A DNA stretch of 64,000 nt from Eucalyptus grandis (GCF_016545825.1 NC_052616.1:41337529-41401528); one strand, 5' to 3'; positions 21,126-34,240 are shown, numbered from the stretch's first letter. Numbers and translations: made by a program. The notes: generated by a model from the sequence alone, not told the origin.

Positions 21126-22904
21126 TATACGGATCCTTTTAATTGGTTTAAATAATGCATAGACCGGCCCCTTCACTTAACCATAAGGCCGACATATGAC
21201 CCCACGTTTATGAGTCTCGCTTTTTCTTTCCTTTCACTGGGCCTTCTTTCTTCATTGATTGCCCCCTTTCTTCTCCCCCTCTCTCTTCCCCTTTCTTCGG
21301 AGATGCACTCGCCAAAAGTAGACTTAAACCTTCGTCATAACTGATAAAATAATTTTTATCTGCATCTGATACTAGAGAATATACTCTGGGATCACCTCAA
21401 AATTTCATTGGTTAATTTTCTCAGACAAAGAGCCACCTCAGCTCTCTCTGACAACACAATCCCGTGCACTTTCTTGGAATACCCTCCTTCGTGACATGAT
21501 GTTCCAATCAAATGGAAACAATTAAACAAAGACCCGAGACCAAATAAAGGAGACCAAATAAAGTAATAAATCAACGTTTGAACACTGAGTTTGAGTCCTT
21601 CCCGTAAATAACAGGAAAATCCAAGGGCAACATCGCTTATTAATACGGAGCAACCCAATCCCTCGTTAAATCTCCATATCACAAAAAATATCCGCTATAT
21701 TACTCCACTTTCTTGTTTTGGTCAGTACTCCACTTTATACAATCTAATATCTACATATGTAGCATCTTTTTATGATTAGATCAATGGTGAATACATCATC
21801 ATATTAGAGGAAGAACATATATGTCATATATAAAAATACACATATATGTATGATGTTACATTTGATTCATTTTAATGAGTTCATTGTACATATGAAGCAA
21901 ATACTACTGTGATATTCATATCATGCCCAACTAAGAAAAAGAGACATGCGAAGAATGAAAATACTTTTATAAGATTGTCATATGCACTGTTAAGATTTGG
22001 CAATATGTAAAGTTGATATTTTTATATACATTGAACAAGCAAAGATGAATTGATTGCCCCCTTGTGGTATTCTTGAGATTAGAAAATGGCTGAGCATTTG
22101 ACATTGCTCAAATGGTGGGCTCACCCAGTTGCTTCAAGTGTTAGATGACAGCTTTTTCTTGTTGTTATTGTTATTGTTTCAATTAGAAGTTTTGATTTTT
22201 TATTTTTGTAGCCTCTTTTCTCATTGTAAAAAGTTGTTTTGATTTTGTCAATATACATATACACATGATTTTTTGGTGTAAATATGTGAATATCATTAAT
22301 TGTACGAGGCACAAAAGCTTAGGGCAAACCCTAGCATTACAAAGAGACTAGTTATGCGAGAAGATGGAGGAAGGGAGCCTCCATACATTAGCCAATAAAA
22401 CATTTGCTTAGGAAGGCCTACACTTTTGGTAGTGACACCCTACCTCTTATAACCTTTCAAATCCTAGCCAACAAAAGATGAGGCTCAATTAATTTGTTTT
22501 GGAACCGTCTGCAATTACATTTTATCCAAACGTAGTAGACTATCACTAAAAAAGATAGTTTGAGGAGTCCTTAAAAGGTTTCATCTTGAGCAAATCCGAA
22601 CCTTGGGATCCCTACGATATAAAACACCGAGAGGGTCACTAGGGAAGAAAAAATATATGGTGAGAATTAGGGATCCAATATCGTAAAAAGTTCTTCTTTT
22701 TTTTTGTGGATCCTTTTTTTTTTGGTGAATTTATTTTCCCCAAAACAAGGGACAAGTTTGACCTACTAATTTGTTAATGTTTATTAATTACCTTCTTGAA
22801 ATGTACCTTGAGGAAGACCAAAAGTAATTTGTTGCGAGCCATTTTTAAGGTGTAGCATTATTTTTCTCGAATTTTGATTGACCTTAGACCACTATTATTT
22901 GCAC
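21126..22904. other. No gene recognised
   Basis: AT-rich intergenic DNA. A minus-strand frame of 96 codons (21392-21682) has no recognised motif. Several ATATGT-rich stretches occur at 21800-21860. Confidence 0.35.
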
Positions 22905-24589
22905 TCAAACTATGGTTATGAAAATTTCGATACTTGAAATATGAGAAGATTGCTCATAAAATGCATACAAACGCTTAAATATGTCTTTCACCTTATAATG
23001 CATCTCTTTAATTTTCAATTCATCATTATAAATTTGTCCATACAAGAAACTCACATAGTTCAACTTAGCTTTAAGATCTAACACAACCGCAATCAACACC
23101 ATTATACTCACTTTATCCAAGCTTGCATAATATTTGTCAAATTTTTCTTTCATTTTCGCACCCATAGCTTGAAGCTTAAGATTTGAAACATCGGCCGCAT
23201 CTTTCAAATATCTATACAAAAGAGCTATCCCTTTAAAATAATCATTTGAACATATGAACTCATTGACATCCGATTGGTGGCATCATAAAATACTTTTAGA
23301 AATTCCGAAAGAATAATAGCGTTTTCCGAATCATCATCTTTAGGAATTTCATGATTAAGCTCACTTGCAAAAGATAGATCGTCTTCTTCCATCATTTCAA
23401 AAGCTTATCTAAACTTTATGGTGGTGTCTAACATGAGATAAGTGGAGTTCCATTTAGTGGCAACATCAAGAATAACCGAACCCTTGTAAGTGATCTCACG
23501 AGAAAACTCCTCACATACTTAACCACATTTTGAATACATGCAAGAGAGTCACATACCTTAGTCAAGCCATCTCTCACAATCAAATTTAATATATGAGCTA
23601 TGCACTTCATGTGCAAAACACTACCATCTTAATATCAACAACATTTCTTTGGAAAGTTTTTCTCTCAAATAGTCAATTGCAATATCGTTCGAAGTAGCAT
23701 TATCGACGGTGATTGTGAACACATTTCTTTCTATTCCCCACTCCTGGATACATTTATTTACCATTTTCTCAATCTCCCTATCCCTATGACTATGCATCAC
23801 CACAAAATTAATAATTCTTTCATACAACTTCCAATTTTCATCAATAAAATGTGCAGTGAGACACAAATAATTCAAATTTTGAATGAAACTCCATGTATAA
23901 GTTGTGAGTGCGATCTTAAAATTAATCTTTCCAAAATAAGTTTTCAAACAAGTTCTTTCATAGAAATACAACTTCATGTAATCTTTTGCCACTATGAAAC
24001 ATGATAAATATTTAAAGGGATGTTGTAACTCACTAACAAATTCACGAAATCCAACACATTCGACCAAGCAAAAAAATTGTTCATCAAGGATGATGAACCA
24101 AGTAAGCATTTGCCTACAACGTTCTTGATTAAACGACCATGTCGATAAAACACTACTAGTACTAAAATCTTCCCCTGCCTTGACAGCCATGTCTACATTA
24201 TGTGGTACAAAGAATTTCTGCCTCTTATTTATATTACGAGAAAACTTCTTACACGTGATCAAGTGATTTCTCATTGCAGAAGTACTGTTAGTAACACAGT
24301 ACTTAAACATAGACTCACAATGAATGCACTTCATTTGATATATTTTTTTATCCTCATCATTGATTATTGCATAATGATTCTAGCATTCAGATGTATTTTT
24401 CTTATCAGAAGGAGGAAGACAAGAACCACGTACCTTATCTGTCATACTTATGGTAGGACATGACTCTTCTTTATTTTCATCACTAGAAAATTCAAATTCA
24501 ATGATCGGATTCATCTTCTCACATCCCTCCATCTCCATTGACGTGTTATCTTGATACATTAACTTCGTACTACACAACAATAATTGCAT
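22905..24589 (-). pseudogene. hAT-superfamily transposase remnant
   Basis: Three blocks on the minus strand resemble the zinc-finger-BED/hAT transposases of plants. Reading downward, an acidic N-terminal piece (24380-24589) is followed by a BED-like finger (KCIHCESMFKYC then HLITC) at the start of the 237-codon block at 23621-24334, which later contains TITVDNATSNDIAIDYL. Next comes KCIAHILNLIVRDGL at 23428-23616, the RNase H-like core region. Last is a block with MKEKFDKYYASLDKV and LIAVVLDLKAKL at 22905-23219. Frameshifts and stops separate the blocks, and no C-terminal dimerisation domain (hATC) was found. The terminal repeats could not be located. It is a dead element, not a host gene. 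Confidence 0.75.
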
Positions 24590-24599
24590 ATAGTTAGAA

Positions 24600-25399
24600 A
24601 TTTCAAAATGAATAGCAAACTAAAAATGAAACACCACAATCAACCCATTTATTTCAATGCAACTCATATAGTAATGCCGATAATTTAGGTCATTGTTACT
24701 CTTTGTACTATATATGCTAAATATGAATACTTACAATTACTGTAACTTCTAAGAATCGAACGTCTATAAAGAGAGTGCCCACTATTAGCTCCTTTATACA
24801 TAAAAAAAAAAAACTACAAAAAGAATCAGACAAAAGGAAAATTATCAACCCCAATAAAGATGAACGGAACGTAAGGGCCATAAAAATAAATTTAGGCATG
24901 GTATCATTATAAACCTCATATAAATCGACAAGCGACTGATGCAAAATAGAATATGCTCAACAGTTCATCCTTTTTCACAACTTAGTCTATCCCTATTCCT
25001 CTTATGTTTTCATTATAATCATACATGAACACTGTTGTTACACTTTTTGCTATTTGGCAAATCATCAATCTAATGTTTAAAGCTTCTTAAAAATCATATC
25101 ATAGATTGCATTTGAGTTGAACTTGGAGAAAATGCCAAGCCATTTTCCCAAACATCGTTGGCTCAAGGTTTATTTGATTAAAGCAAATACCGTTTGGTTG
25201 CTTTAGCTTCACCAATTCCTTGGGCTAGATCACCACTAGCATTAGCCCCAGGTCGACTGGCTTGACAACCCTAGGTCGACTAGCTTTTGCAGTGATGTTG
25301 ATGAACTAAGCAAGGAGGGGCCAAGAAGAGTGTCGATGAGCAAAGGCAACACTACCACAACAGTTCAAGGGATAGTCTAGTCAACTAACAACAGAGAAA
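24600..25399. other. No gene recognised
   Basis: AT-rich sequence, possibly 5' non-coding sequence of the hAT element. A 75-codon minus-strand frame (24717-24944) is hydrophobic but unrecognised. Confidence 0.35.
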
Positions 25400-25800
25400 G
25401 GGGGCGGTAGAGATTACCAACAAGTGGCGGGGTGTCGTCGTCGAGGGTGTTGTCGTCGAGGAGCGAGCATTATCCAGCGGGGGCACGAGAGTCAACGGGA
25501 GGGTGAGTGACGTCAAGGGTGGTAGCGGTGGGCGTTGTTGTCGAGGGGCAAGCGGCGTCGGGTCGTTGGGGGGCAAGTAGTCTCCAACCGGGGGGAGAGC
25601 AGGGTAGGGGCTGGCATAGGGCAAGCATGGGGGCAAGCGGCATCGAGGGCAGCAAACAGCGGGGCGTCGGCATTGAGGGCGTTGTTGAGGGGCGAGTGGC
25701 ATCCAAGGCGGGGGCAAGTGGGAACGAATGGCATCCAACAATGGGGTGAGCGTGAGGGTGAGTGGCATCGAGGGTGTCGTCGTCGAGGGAGTTGACGATA
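25400..25800 (+). repeat. GC-rich minisatellite
   Basis: Degenerate units of the form GGGGCAAGCGGCATCGAGGG and GTCGTCGAGGGTG are repeated over about 400 bp. Overlapping frames on both strands (proline-rich on minus, glycine-rich on plus) come from this composition and are not supported as genes. Confidence 0.6.
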
Positions 25801-25857
25801 GTGGGGGAGTCAAGGGACAGGGGTTGGGCAAAGAAGGAGACGAATTGATTCCATTGA

Positions 25858-26031
25858 AGACTCGAAGTATTAGGGTTTTTAGGTTTAAGAACCGAAATTG
25901 GGAACCGAGAACTAGAACCAGCCTCTCTAGAATCGGGAACTGGAACCAGCCTCTCTAGAATCGGAACGGAACCGGACCCTCCGGTTGAATTCTTCGATTC
26001 CCAATTTACTCGAGAACCGCGCTCACCCTAA
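25858..26031 (-). repeat. hAT-like non-autonomous repeat end
   Basis: It contains GGGAACCGAGAACTAGAACC and two tandem copies of a 28-bp unit beginning CAGCCTCTCTAGAATCGG. It terminates GCGCTCACCCTA, the complement of TAGGGTGAGCGC, a hAT-type terminus. The other end is not identified. It may belong to the same element as the transposase remnant, but this is unproven. Confidence 0.35.
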
Positions 26032-26344
26032 TAAATCTCATATGATATCAGAGCTAGCAGGTCCTCAGTTGGAATTTTCCAAGCCCATCTTTGCCTTCCC
26101 AATTGCATATTTCTACACTTTGGGCCAAGGCTAAAGGTTAGCCTATATGTGAGAGGGAGTGTTAGAATATTTTAAATAATAATTAAATAATAAACAACGC
26201 TTTCATTTAACATCTTAAAATTTTAGAATAATCGACGGTGGTCTCACAAAACTTGACATAATATCAAAGTTAGAAGGTTTTGAGTTTGAATCTTCCTAAC
26301 TTTATTAAGAATTTTAAGATTAATTTCAACCCAATTTTTTTTTA

Positions 26345-26650
26345 TAATAAAGTTATATTTCCTGAAAAGTAGAAACCGAAAATGGGCAGTAGTTTCCAAG
26401 AGATGATGTTGAAGCGCTAAGCCTTATGTTCGGTCGTCACAGCTTCGCACAAGAAGAATTAGCTTGTCTGAGGTTCCTCCGATATTAACTACTTGTGCTC
26501 AATCGGTGCTATGCAAAAGAAATAAAATAAAGGAACCTTCAGTAATTAGTAGAAAAAATTAGAATCGCATCTAATTGAAGACATGGAAAGAGGCCCTAAT
26601 TGACGTTGCAGCTATGAGGGGGTTAATCCTGAAAACTAACAGGTAGTGCT
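26345..26650 (+). pseudogene. TNL relic: LRR-exon and TIR-end fragments
   Basis: TTTCCTGAAAAGTAGAAACC (26358-26377) and the reading EALSLMF..H.FAQEELAC at 26410-26475 match the first LRR exon and preceding intron of the TNL genes at 51845 and 58929. About 100 bp further, WKEALIDVAAMRGLILKTN (26584-26640) followed by a GT donor matches the end of the TIR exon at 62720-62780. Its downstream intron (to about 26790) matches 62785-62930. The order LRR then TIR end mirrors the junction at 61-63 kb, but most of both domains is deleted. Confidence 0.7.
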
Positions 26651-26799
26651 CTGCTATTTCACCACTATATTTGAGGTATATAAGTCATTCAACTAAACTT
26701 TACAAATATAGAGTTCCAATGTGCAATGCAACCCTCTTGCACATGAATAGTTGTACACTTGAGCAAATTCGTATCCTATAGAATAACTCAAGAATAGAA

Positions 26800-28335
26800 C
26801 AACTGGTGCAGAAAAGGAATGGAGAAAATTTTAATGACAAGAGGAACTTTGATTTAAGTAAATTCTATAAAATAGGCTTAATGTGTTGCAAGATCAAGAA
26901 AAGCTGATTGGAGATTAGAACAAGATGGGATCATTCCGATTTGAGTCACTATTGACTAAACACAGTTAAATATATTTGTTACAAAGGTGATAAAGTGAGA
27001 GTTTTACTTTTTAAATGGATGTTCGAGGTGTCTTTAGGTCCTCTGCAATACATAGAGGAATGATTCCTAGATTTTGCAGCCATAAAAAGGATTGACACAA
27101 AGTTATCAACGTTCTGGTCATAAGTTACTAGTGAAAGCTAACGAGCAGAATTTAACGGTAAATTATCAGCTAATTTCCAAATTGACCATTTCAATGTAAA
27201 GAGAAAGAAAATGCTTGGAGAGATAGGAGAATCTTATTTCATTGCACATAATATAGATGAAGAAGTTAGCATAATACTACAAACTAAATTGTTTTTTTGT
27301 TAGAGCCTCACTAAAAATAATTCGTAAGAATATGCCATGGTTTCTCAAGATTTTACTTAGTATAATTCACTTATCTCATAATTCAAATCACTTAGAAACC
27401 GACATCTCATTTCAAATAGATCCCTAGATTTCAAATGACGGTCCATCAATGAAGTAACATAATGATGACGTATTCAGTTTGGTAGTTTGATCCAATTTCG
27501 TCAATTCATCAACAAAAGCTACTTGACATTGGTTCATGAATATTTTTTAGCATCCTAAATTTCTTCAAATTTAACAATGTCCGACCAAATTTTGGTGTGG
27601 CTGTAGACTGATCAGTTGTCATTTGATATCATTTTATTCCACGCTTGATAAAACAAACTTTTCTTTGTCATGCATTGCTGCAGGCTACAGAAGAGGTTTT
27701 GAGATAGCTGACATATGCTACAAGGAGGAGGACCCAAGTAGTTGAATGATAGATCACAGGTCGATGTTTCGATGACGAAGATGTCGCAAAAGGTACCGAG
27801 TATCATAATGTAAATGGGCCCCAATACTAAATAATTTCCTAACAAGTGATCATGTGATTTTAAGCAATGTCACCTTCATTATTTGCTCACCTTCTAGATA
27901 TGAATTTGAATGAGACCCAGATATTTCTCTCTCTCTCCCCCATCCAATTTGATGTTATTATTAATGCAATGCTTGTTTTAGAAAACTCATGTTAATGAGT
28001 GCTCTTCCAATTTGTTAGACACATTTGGTACGAAATATTTTCAATTTTTAAAATATTCACTTTTCGTAATACAAGAGAATTCAATGTATTGAAAATAAAA
28101 ATAAAAAAAGATTTCTTTATTGACTCCTTAAAAATTGCTTCACTAGACACTCGTTAGCAATATCCATATTGTAGAATAATTTTGTTGTTGGTGGACAAAT
28201 GCCATGTGTTTCTGTTGGTAAATGTGTTAATGAGAGACAAGTTATCTAGGTTGTTGATGCCATTTTTGTAGGTTGTTAAGTATTTTATAAGTTGTATAGA
28301 TATATTCTTTCATCTACTCATTAAGATAATAATAA
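26800..28335. other. No intact gene; probable TNL intron remnants
   Basis: At 27668-27700, TGCATTGCTGCAGGCTACAG followed by AAGAGGTTTT resembles the acceptor and first codons of the NB-ARC exon stub at 63525-63570. Nothing else in this interval is interpretable. The minus-strand frame at 27612-27845 lacks motifs. Confidence 0.4.
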
Positions 28336-29859
28336 GGGAAAAACTTAAATAAGGACCTGGAGTGGAGTCAATTTCTCAAAAGAATGACCTAAAGTGGATA
28401 TTGTCTCAAATAAGGACCCAAAGTGACTAACTTACTTTCAATTAAGGACCTAAACTTCTAATTTTATTCATAGCCAGAGGTACTTTGTCCAAGAACATTA
28501 TTGTTTATTTTTGTCTCTTTCTTCTTTTTTCTTTCTTCATCTTTCTCACTCTCTACATCACCTCCATTATCAGCCCCTCCATCGCTCTTTGTGTCATCTC
28601 ATTGTATGACCAAGATTGGGTTTTCTTTAAGATGATTCATTACAACATAGTCTAACTCATTGAAAATTTTAAATTTCGATCCTCAAAATGGTTCATAGAT
28701 AATTCCACGAAGCCGAAATGAGCTTTCAAAAAAATAAGTTTTTTTTATTCCAACATTCATCACAAATTTTGATCTCAACGTCATAATATGAATTTGCTTT
28801 TGCCAAGACTCAACTTCTTGTCCAACTCCCAAGCTCCGCAACTAATCCCTTTGGCGACATATTTCTCTCACCTCGAGAATGCATCAAACTCCACTTATTC
28901 CGAGCCTTCTGCTAACCCAGCAACTACAATTTTTTGTGCTGTTTTCGATCCTACTTGCCAACAACAAGTAGCAATATCCAAGCATCACCAGATCGTCTTG
29001 TTTGACTAACTTATGCCTCTATTCAATTAACACTTGGCGATCAACAATTTCACGCCAAAGAACAATTTTGTTGCAACTGACAACTATTTCAACCTCGGTA
29101 AGAGTTTGCCTCATCAATTTCAAATTTGGGTTTGCCTCTCTTGCATAAATTCAATCTTTCAAAGATGCCCCTTCCCCTTTGCAATGCCAATGGCTCCTTT
29201 CAATAATCCCTAGTCTAGAGACACCCACTCACACTCTTGTCATTCTCATCGACATAGCTCTTCTCCTCAATTGATACCCCATCTTGAGATTGATCATTAG
29301 TCGTATCGACATCATTAACTGTAGAAATTGTTGTACTCCGTTGCCCCATTACTGCCATTGACAAGTCGTATTCAAGCTCTCGACCTCATCGACCACTACC
29401 CCTAATAGAAAATCAAACATCATTGTCGTCAGATGGAGGTCAATTCGAGCTTTAGGCTGAACACAAGCGAGCCAAGATTTGATGCATCTTGAGAAACTAA
29501 GGATTTTGGCATCCGAGAAGGTGACCAGTAGCAAATAACTCCAATCCGACTTCTCGTCAATAGGACCAACTATGTGATGACATGAAGCTCACGAGGTCGT
29601 TAGCAGGGGCCTTGATTATGGTGTTGAAGAAGGAGGCAATGTAGAGCGAAGGAGGAGGTGTGAGGAAGATGAAGAAAGAAAAAAATTAAAGAAAAAATGT
29701 TCTAGGACAAAGCTACCCCAAGCTGTAAATAAGATTGAAAGTTTGGGTCCTTATTTGAGACAATATTAGCCACTTTGAGTCCTTATTTGATACAGTGTCC
29801 ACTTTGGGTCCTTTTTCGAGAAAACGAACCCACTTTCGGCCCTTATTTGAGATTTTCCC
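28336..29859. mobile_element. Mutator-like (MULE) non-autonomous element, 1.5 kb
   Basis: The left end, GGGAAAAACTTAAATAAGGA, faces a right end whose complement is GGGAAAATCTCAAATAAGGG. Subterminal copies of GTCCTTATTTGAGACAATAT occur on both sides (near 28405 and 29748). The 9-bp duplication TAATAATAA flanks the element (28327-28335 and 29860-29868), although it is low-complexity. The interior (28560-29690) has higher GC and some open frames and encodes no transposase. It could hold captured host DNA (Pack-MULE), but no captured gene was recognised. Confidence 0.75.
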
Positions 29860-29984
29860 TAATAATAATAACAATAATATAAAATAATATAAAATTTCAT
29901 TTTTGTTGAATTTGTAATCTGAAATAGTTAGGGCAATAATGATTCTTTTTCTTTTTTTTCTTTTTTTTGGGGTCAAAAGTGCAA

Positions 29985-30130
29985 TGATGATTCATGAGCC
30001 AAGAAATTGCCCCATTGAACCAACCTAATCTCGTACCACCCATTTATGTTCATAAACATTTCTAGTTGATGGTGCAATTGCTTAAATTGCTTGCATTCAT
30101 AGTGAATATGTTTGTCTATCACATATTTAA
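29985..30130 (+). repeat. Segmental duplicate, left part (pre-insertion locus)
   Basis: GATTCATGAGCCAAGAAATT up to ACATATTTAA matches 45930-46071 and is continued, after the gypsy element, at 40620-40990. The locus itself has no recognised function. Confidence 0.7.
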
Positions 30131-33100
30131 TGTCACGCCCCGATCCTCGGGCACGCACACATCCTTCTCACTTGGTCGATTTTATAATGCGATATCCCAG
30201 GACAATGTATCGCCGACCCTTTCTTTTATTAAGCACATGCGGAAGCAGTTAAAATCCCCAGACAATAAAACGATGGGATAGAAAAGCAGGGCCATATTTT
30301 TCATATTGAAATTTATAACCAACTTTTATGCAAAACACAAACCACTTCAAAACTATTCACATCAAAATGGAGGTCTCAAAAGAAGACAGAGACTTAGACG
30401 AACTGGGCCGTACTCAAGGCCCCTTTCAGGATTGCCTTCTTCCTCCAAAAATCTTTCTCCTTAAGATTCGCCTCCGAGTCCTCCTTCTCGGATTCCTCCT
30501 TCTTAGCTCTTCAGCGGGGTCCTGAAATGGTTTTCCCCAAACTGGGATGAGACTACGTCTCAGCGAGTTCTATCCCACTAAGCCCGATTAGTAAACTATT
30601 ATACTACAGGCTGCCTAAACACGCACAGGGCAGAGGACTTACCTTGGCCTCTGATCCCACCTGCAAGTCAATACAATTCATAATAGGCACCCAAGCAATC
30701 ATATCACCGATCGAAGCATCGATCAAATCGACCTAGTCGATTATATTCCAACAAGACCACTCACGGTCATTCCCATTCAGTCAATCGATTCACAACATCA
30801 AATCCAAGCATCGACCTAGTCGATTACATGTCAAACAAATCACTCTCCACAGAGGAGTATCTAAAAGCGAGGCCACGTGCATTCTCTAGACGACATTCCA
30901 AGTCTCCGAGTCCACGTGCCTCGAACCTTGGGCCCACGTGCATTCTCTCAGGCGACCTTTTCGCCAAAGTGATGCATCAAGTCACCGAGACCACGTGCCC
31001 TTTTAGATGCCCGGCCCACGTGCATTCTCTTAGGTGCATCTCACCAAAGCGATGCATCAATTCGCCGAGACCACGTGCCCTTTTAGATGCCATTCCGGAA
31101 TGCGGACCCACGTGCATTCTCTAAGGTGCATCTCACCAAAGCGATGCATCATTCGCCGAGACCACGTGTCCTTTTAGATGCCAAATCCTGTCACCGAGCA
31201 ACGTGCATTCTCCAGACGACATACCGAGTCTCCGAGCCACGTGCATTCTCTCTCGGGCGACCTTTTCGCCAAGGTGACATATTCAACCACTGAACTCACG
31301 TGCATTTTCCAGGTGACATTCCAATTCACCGAGCCACGTGTCCTCTTTGCAGTGGTTACCAGTTCACTTTCAATATCGACAACCAATGCCCAACGATTTC
31401 TCAATCAAATAATTAAATCAACTCAACAAAACATTATAAATGCTGAATGAACATACTTGGCCATTCACCAATCAATACTCAATCAAATAATTAAATTAAC
31501 TCAACAAAGCATTATAAATGCTGAATAAACATACTTGGCCATTCACCAATCGATAATTCAATCTCAATCGATTCCAATCAATTTAGGTAAATCCCTAAAA
31601 TATCACAATTTACTCAATTCCATACAACGTGGAGCTCAAATAAATAAACGGACTGCACCACGACGATCAGCACGAGATTTTGGTCGTCGGCCATCAAAAT
31701 CTTAATTTCCGAAAATAATTAATTTATTTATTAATTTCGAAAATTAAATAATTAATATTAAAAATTCAATTTAGCTCAAAATAAAGCCCGATTACATAAA
31801 ACGGACTTCACCACAGTCATCATCAGCACAATATTCCGGCCCCAGGCCATCTCAAGTTGAATTTTCAGAAAATAAATAATTATTTAATGAAATTCAAAAT
31901 TAATAATTAAATACTAAAATATCCACTTAGGCCCGAAAAGCCTAATTGGAGCCCACTAAGGGTCGGGAAAATCCCAAGCACTTCCACAATTAGTAGACCA
32001 CGCCTACTTGCTAATTGCGCAATCAAATTATTTAAATCGCATCACAATTGACTAATAATTGCTAATTTATTCTAATCTAACAACCTAAACATAATTAATT
32101 AAATCTAAACCAACCTTAAGCATAATTAGCTAACTAATCCAAGATTAGTGAGATTACTCACCAAATCGCGCACAAATCGGATCAATCCGACGGCGGCGAC
32201 GCGAGGAACGATTGTTCCCAAAGCACGGCTCGGGTTCGGGGCCGGGAACGCTCAAAACGGGCCCGAACCAGCTGGAAACCCATTTCGTGGGTTTCTGCCC
32301 TTGGCTGGTCGGAGCAGATCCGGCGGCCAAAACGGCGAGGGAAGGCCGCGGAAGACGCAGGGGGTCGCGGGGGAGGTCCGCGGCTTGGCGGTGGCCGGAG
32401 GTGGCCGGACGGTGGCTGGGGTGGCGTATGAACAGGCGAACAGAGCTGGGTTGGCTGGATCGCGCGGAGGGAGGAGCGGCAGCGAGCGACGGACGGCGGG
32501 ACGGGCGACGGGCGCACGGGCGCGGGGCGGGCGGCGGCGGGACGAGCGGCGAGCGGTTTCGCGAGCCGCGATCTCCGAGCTCCCGGGTTCGCACGCGAAG
32601 AAAAGAAGGAGAAGAAAAGCTGGTTCGCCGTGAGGGGGAAGAAAGAAGAGAGGAGAGAGAAGAGAAGATAAGCTTGGACTAGTCAAAGGGAAGAGAGAAA
32701 AGGTGGGCGGTGGGGGAGTCGCACGAAGGGGAAGGGAAAAGGGGGAGGAGAGAGAAGATAGAGAGAAAGAAAGAAAGGAGAGAGAGAAAGAATTCAAATA
32801 ATAATACATTTCTTATTTATTCTTTTTCTTTTTCTCTTTCCCTTTCACTTTCTATTTTCTTTTGGTCTTCAAATCTTCCTCCGATAATTTCTTTCTTGAA
32901 ACTTCGGACTCGACAATAAATTGATAGACGATGAGACGGTCCTAAAAAATGAATTGTAACACGTCCGAATATTCGATTCCCAAAACCGAATTAAATTTCA
33001 TGATTAAAATCGACCGGGCGCGATTTTAGTCCAATCCAACCAATTAGGTAGCTTTTAGGGATTTTACCGCGGTTATATCCCTTAACGGCCTCACCCAATA

Positions 33101-33205
33101 GGTTAGCTAACTCGTGAGTGATCAGCTCGTAGAAAAGGACCATAGGCACGCCGACGATATGCACATTTCACTTTATCGAAATGGGTCGAATTTCGGGATG
33201 TCACA
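30131..33205 (-). repeat. LTR (3' LTR of the minus-strand element)
   Basis: TG...CA boundaries, 3075 bp. Includes the G-box array (30874-31340; eleven CACGTG cores and one degenerate AACGTG), an AT-rich part, a GC-rich part (32180-32660) and a purine-rich stretch (32640-32800). The long frames at 32148-32809 are readings of the GC- and purine-rich parts. Confidence 0.93.
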
Positions 33206-33217
33206 ACTCTTCCCCTC
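33206..33217 (-). promoter_or_regulatory. Polypurine tract
   Basis: On the minus strand AGAGGGGAAGAGT directly precedes the 3' LTR. Upstream of it lies TTTCGAGGACGAAATTTTTA, a conserved sequence just before the polypurine tract in many plant Ty3/gypsy elements. Confidence 0.8.
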
Positions 33218-33249
33218 TTATAAAAATTTCGTCCTCGAAATTTAAACCC

Positions 33250-34240
33250 TTACACACTTTGCTCAAAAGGCGGGGGTATAATTGTCTCATCGACTCTTCG
33301 CCTCCCAAGTCGCTCCTTCAATACCGTGGTGCTGCTGCACCACTTTTGACCAACGGAATGGTCTTTGTACGCGTAACTTGCTCTTTGCGATCGACAACTG
33401 AGCCGGGCTTTCCACGTATGACACACGGTCATCCACGTCCAATTCCTCGAAATTGAACACGTGGGTCGGGTTAGGCTCGCACTTCCTTAACCTCAACACG
33501 TGAAAGACGTCATGCACTTGCGCCAATCTTGGCGGCAACGCAAGACGATACGCTAGGTTTCCGATTCTTTCAAGAATCTCAAACGGACCTACGTACCTCG
33601 GACTCGCTTACCTTTCTTACCAAAGCGCAAAGTTCCCCTCATTGGTGACACTTTCAGAAAACGTGATCACCAACTTGGAATTCCAAAGACCTTCGACGCT
33701 TATCCGCATAACTTTTCGCCGCTCCGCGCTGTCTTCAATCTGTCTCTGATCACTGCCACGGCATCTACTGATTGTTGAACCAACTCTGGGCCTGTTATCT
33801 TCCTTTCTCCAACTTCATCCCAACACATTGGAGTTCTGCAAGCTCTGCCATACAACGCTTCAAATGGAGCCATCTTGATGCTCGATAACCGGCTCGTTGT
33901 GCGAATTCCACCAGATGAAGCTGATATTCCCAACTTCCTTTGAAGTCTATTACACACGCTCTCAGCATGTTTTCAAGAGTCTAAATTGCCCTTTCAGACT
34001 GGCCATCCGTCTGAGGATGGTATGCCGTATCTTTGAAGCTTTGTACCTAAAGCACTCGCAAGCTCTTCCAAAAAGCAGCAAGTAAATCTCGGTCTCTATC
34101 GATGTTATCGTAATCGGCACTCCATGCTTACGAACCACCGACGCGCATACAGTCTGCGTGTCTATCCGCACTCAGTCCTTTGAACTGCAATGAAGTGAGC
34201 CGACTTTGTCAACCTGTCGACTACTACCCATATCGAATCA
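33250..34240 (-). pseudogene. Integrase core and chromodomain-like end, broken
   Basis: Frames in order contain VRKHGVPITITS (start of the catalytic core region), MAPFEALYGRACRTPMCWDE (a conserved integrase block) and ITGPELVQQ. These are followed by PPRLAQVHDVFHV..LRKCEPNPTHV and HHGIEGATWEAKSR. The last two correspond to the integrase C-terminal domain and the chromodomain-like tail of Tekay-type elements. Several frameshifts break the reading. The integrase would insert the DNA copy, and the tail is thought to guide it to heterochromatin. Confidence 0.8.

Noticed and set aside
25385..25831. Proline-rich 148-codon minus-strand frame resembling an extensin-like protein
   Set aside because: A minisatellite with long frames on both strands, no signal peptide and no regular Ser-Pro motif.
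30828..31450. Repeated peptide readings such as HVHSLRCISPKRCI
   Set aside because: Translations of the G-box tandem array. The same reading appears on both strands and in all LTR copies, so no protein is implied.
32148..32809. Frames up to 185 codons on both strands
   Set aside because: Overlapping readings of the GC- and purine-rich part of the LTR; not conserved in frame with the second LTR.
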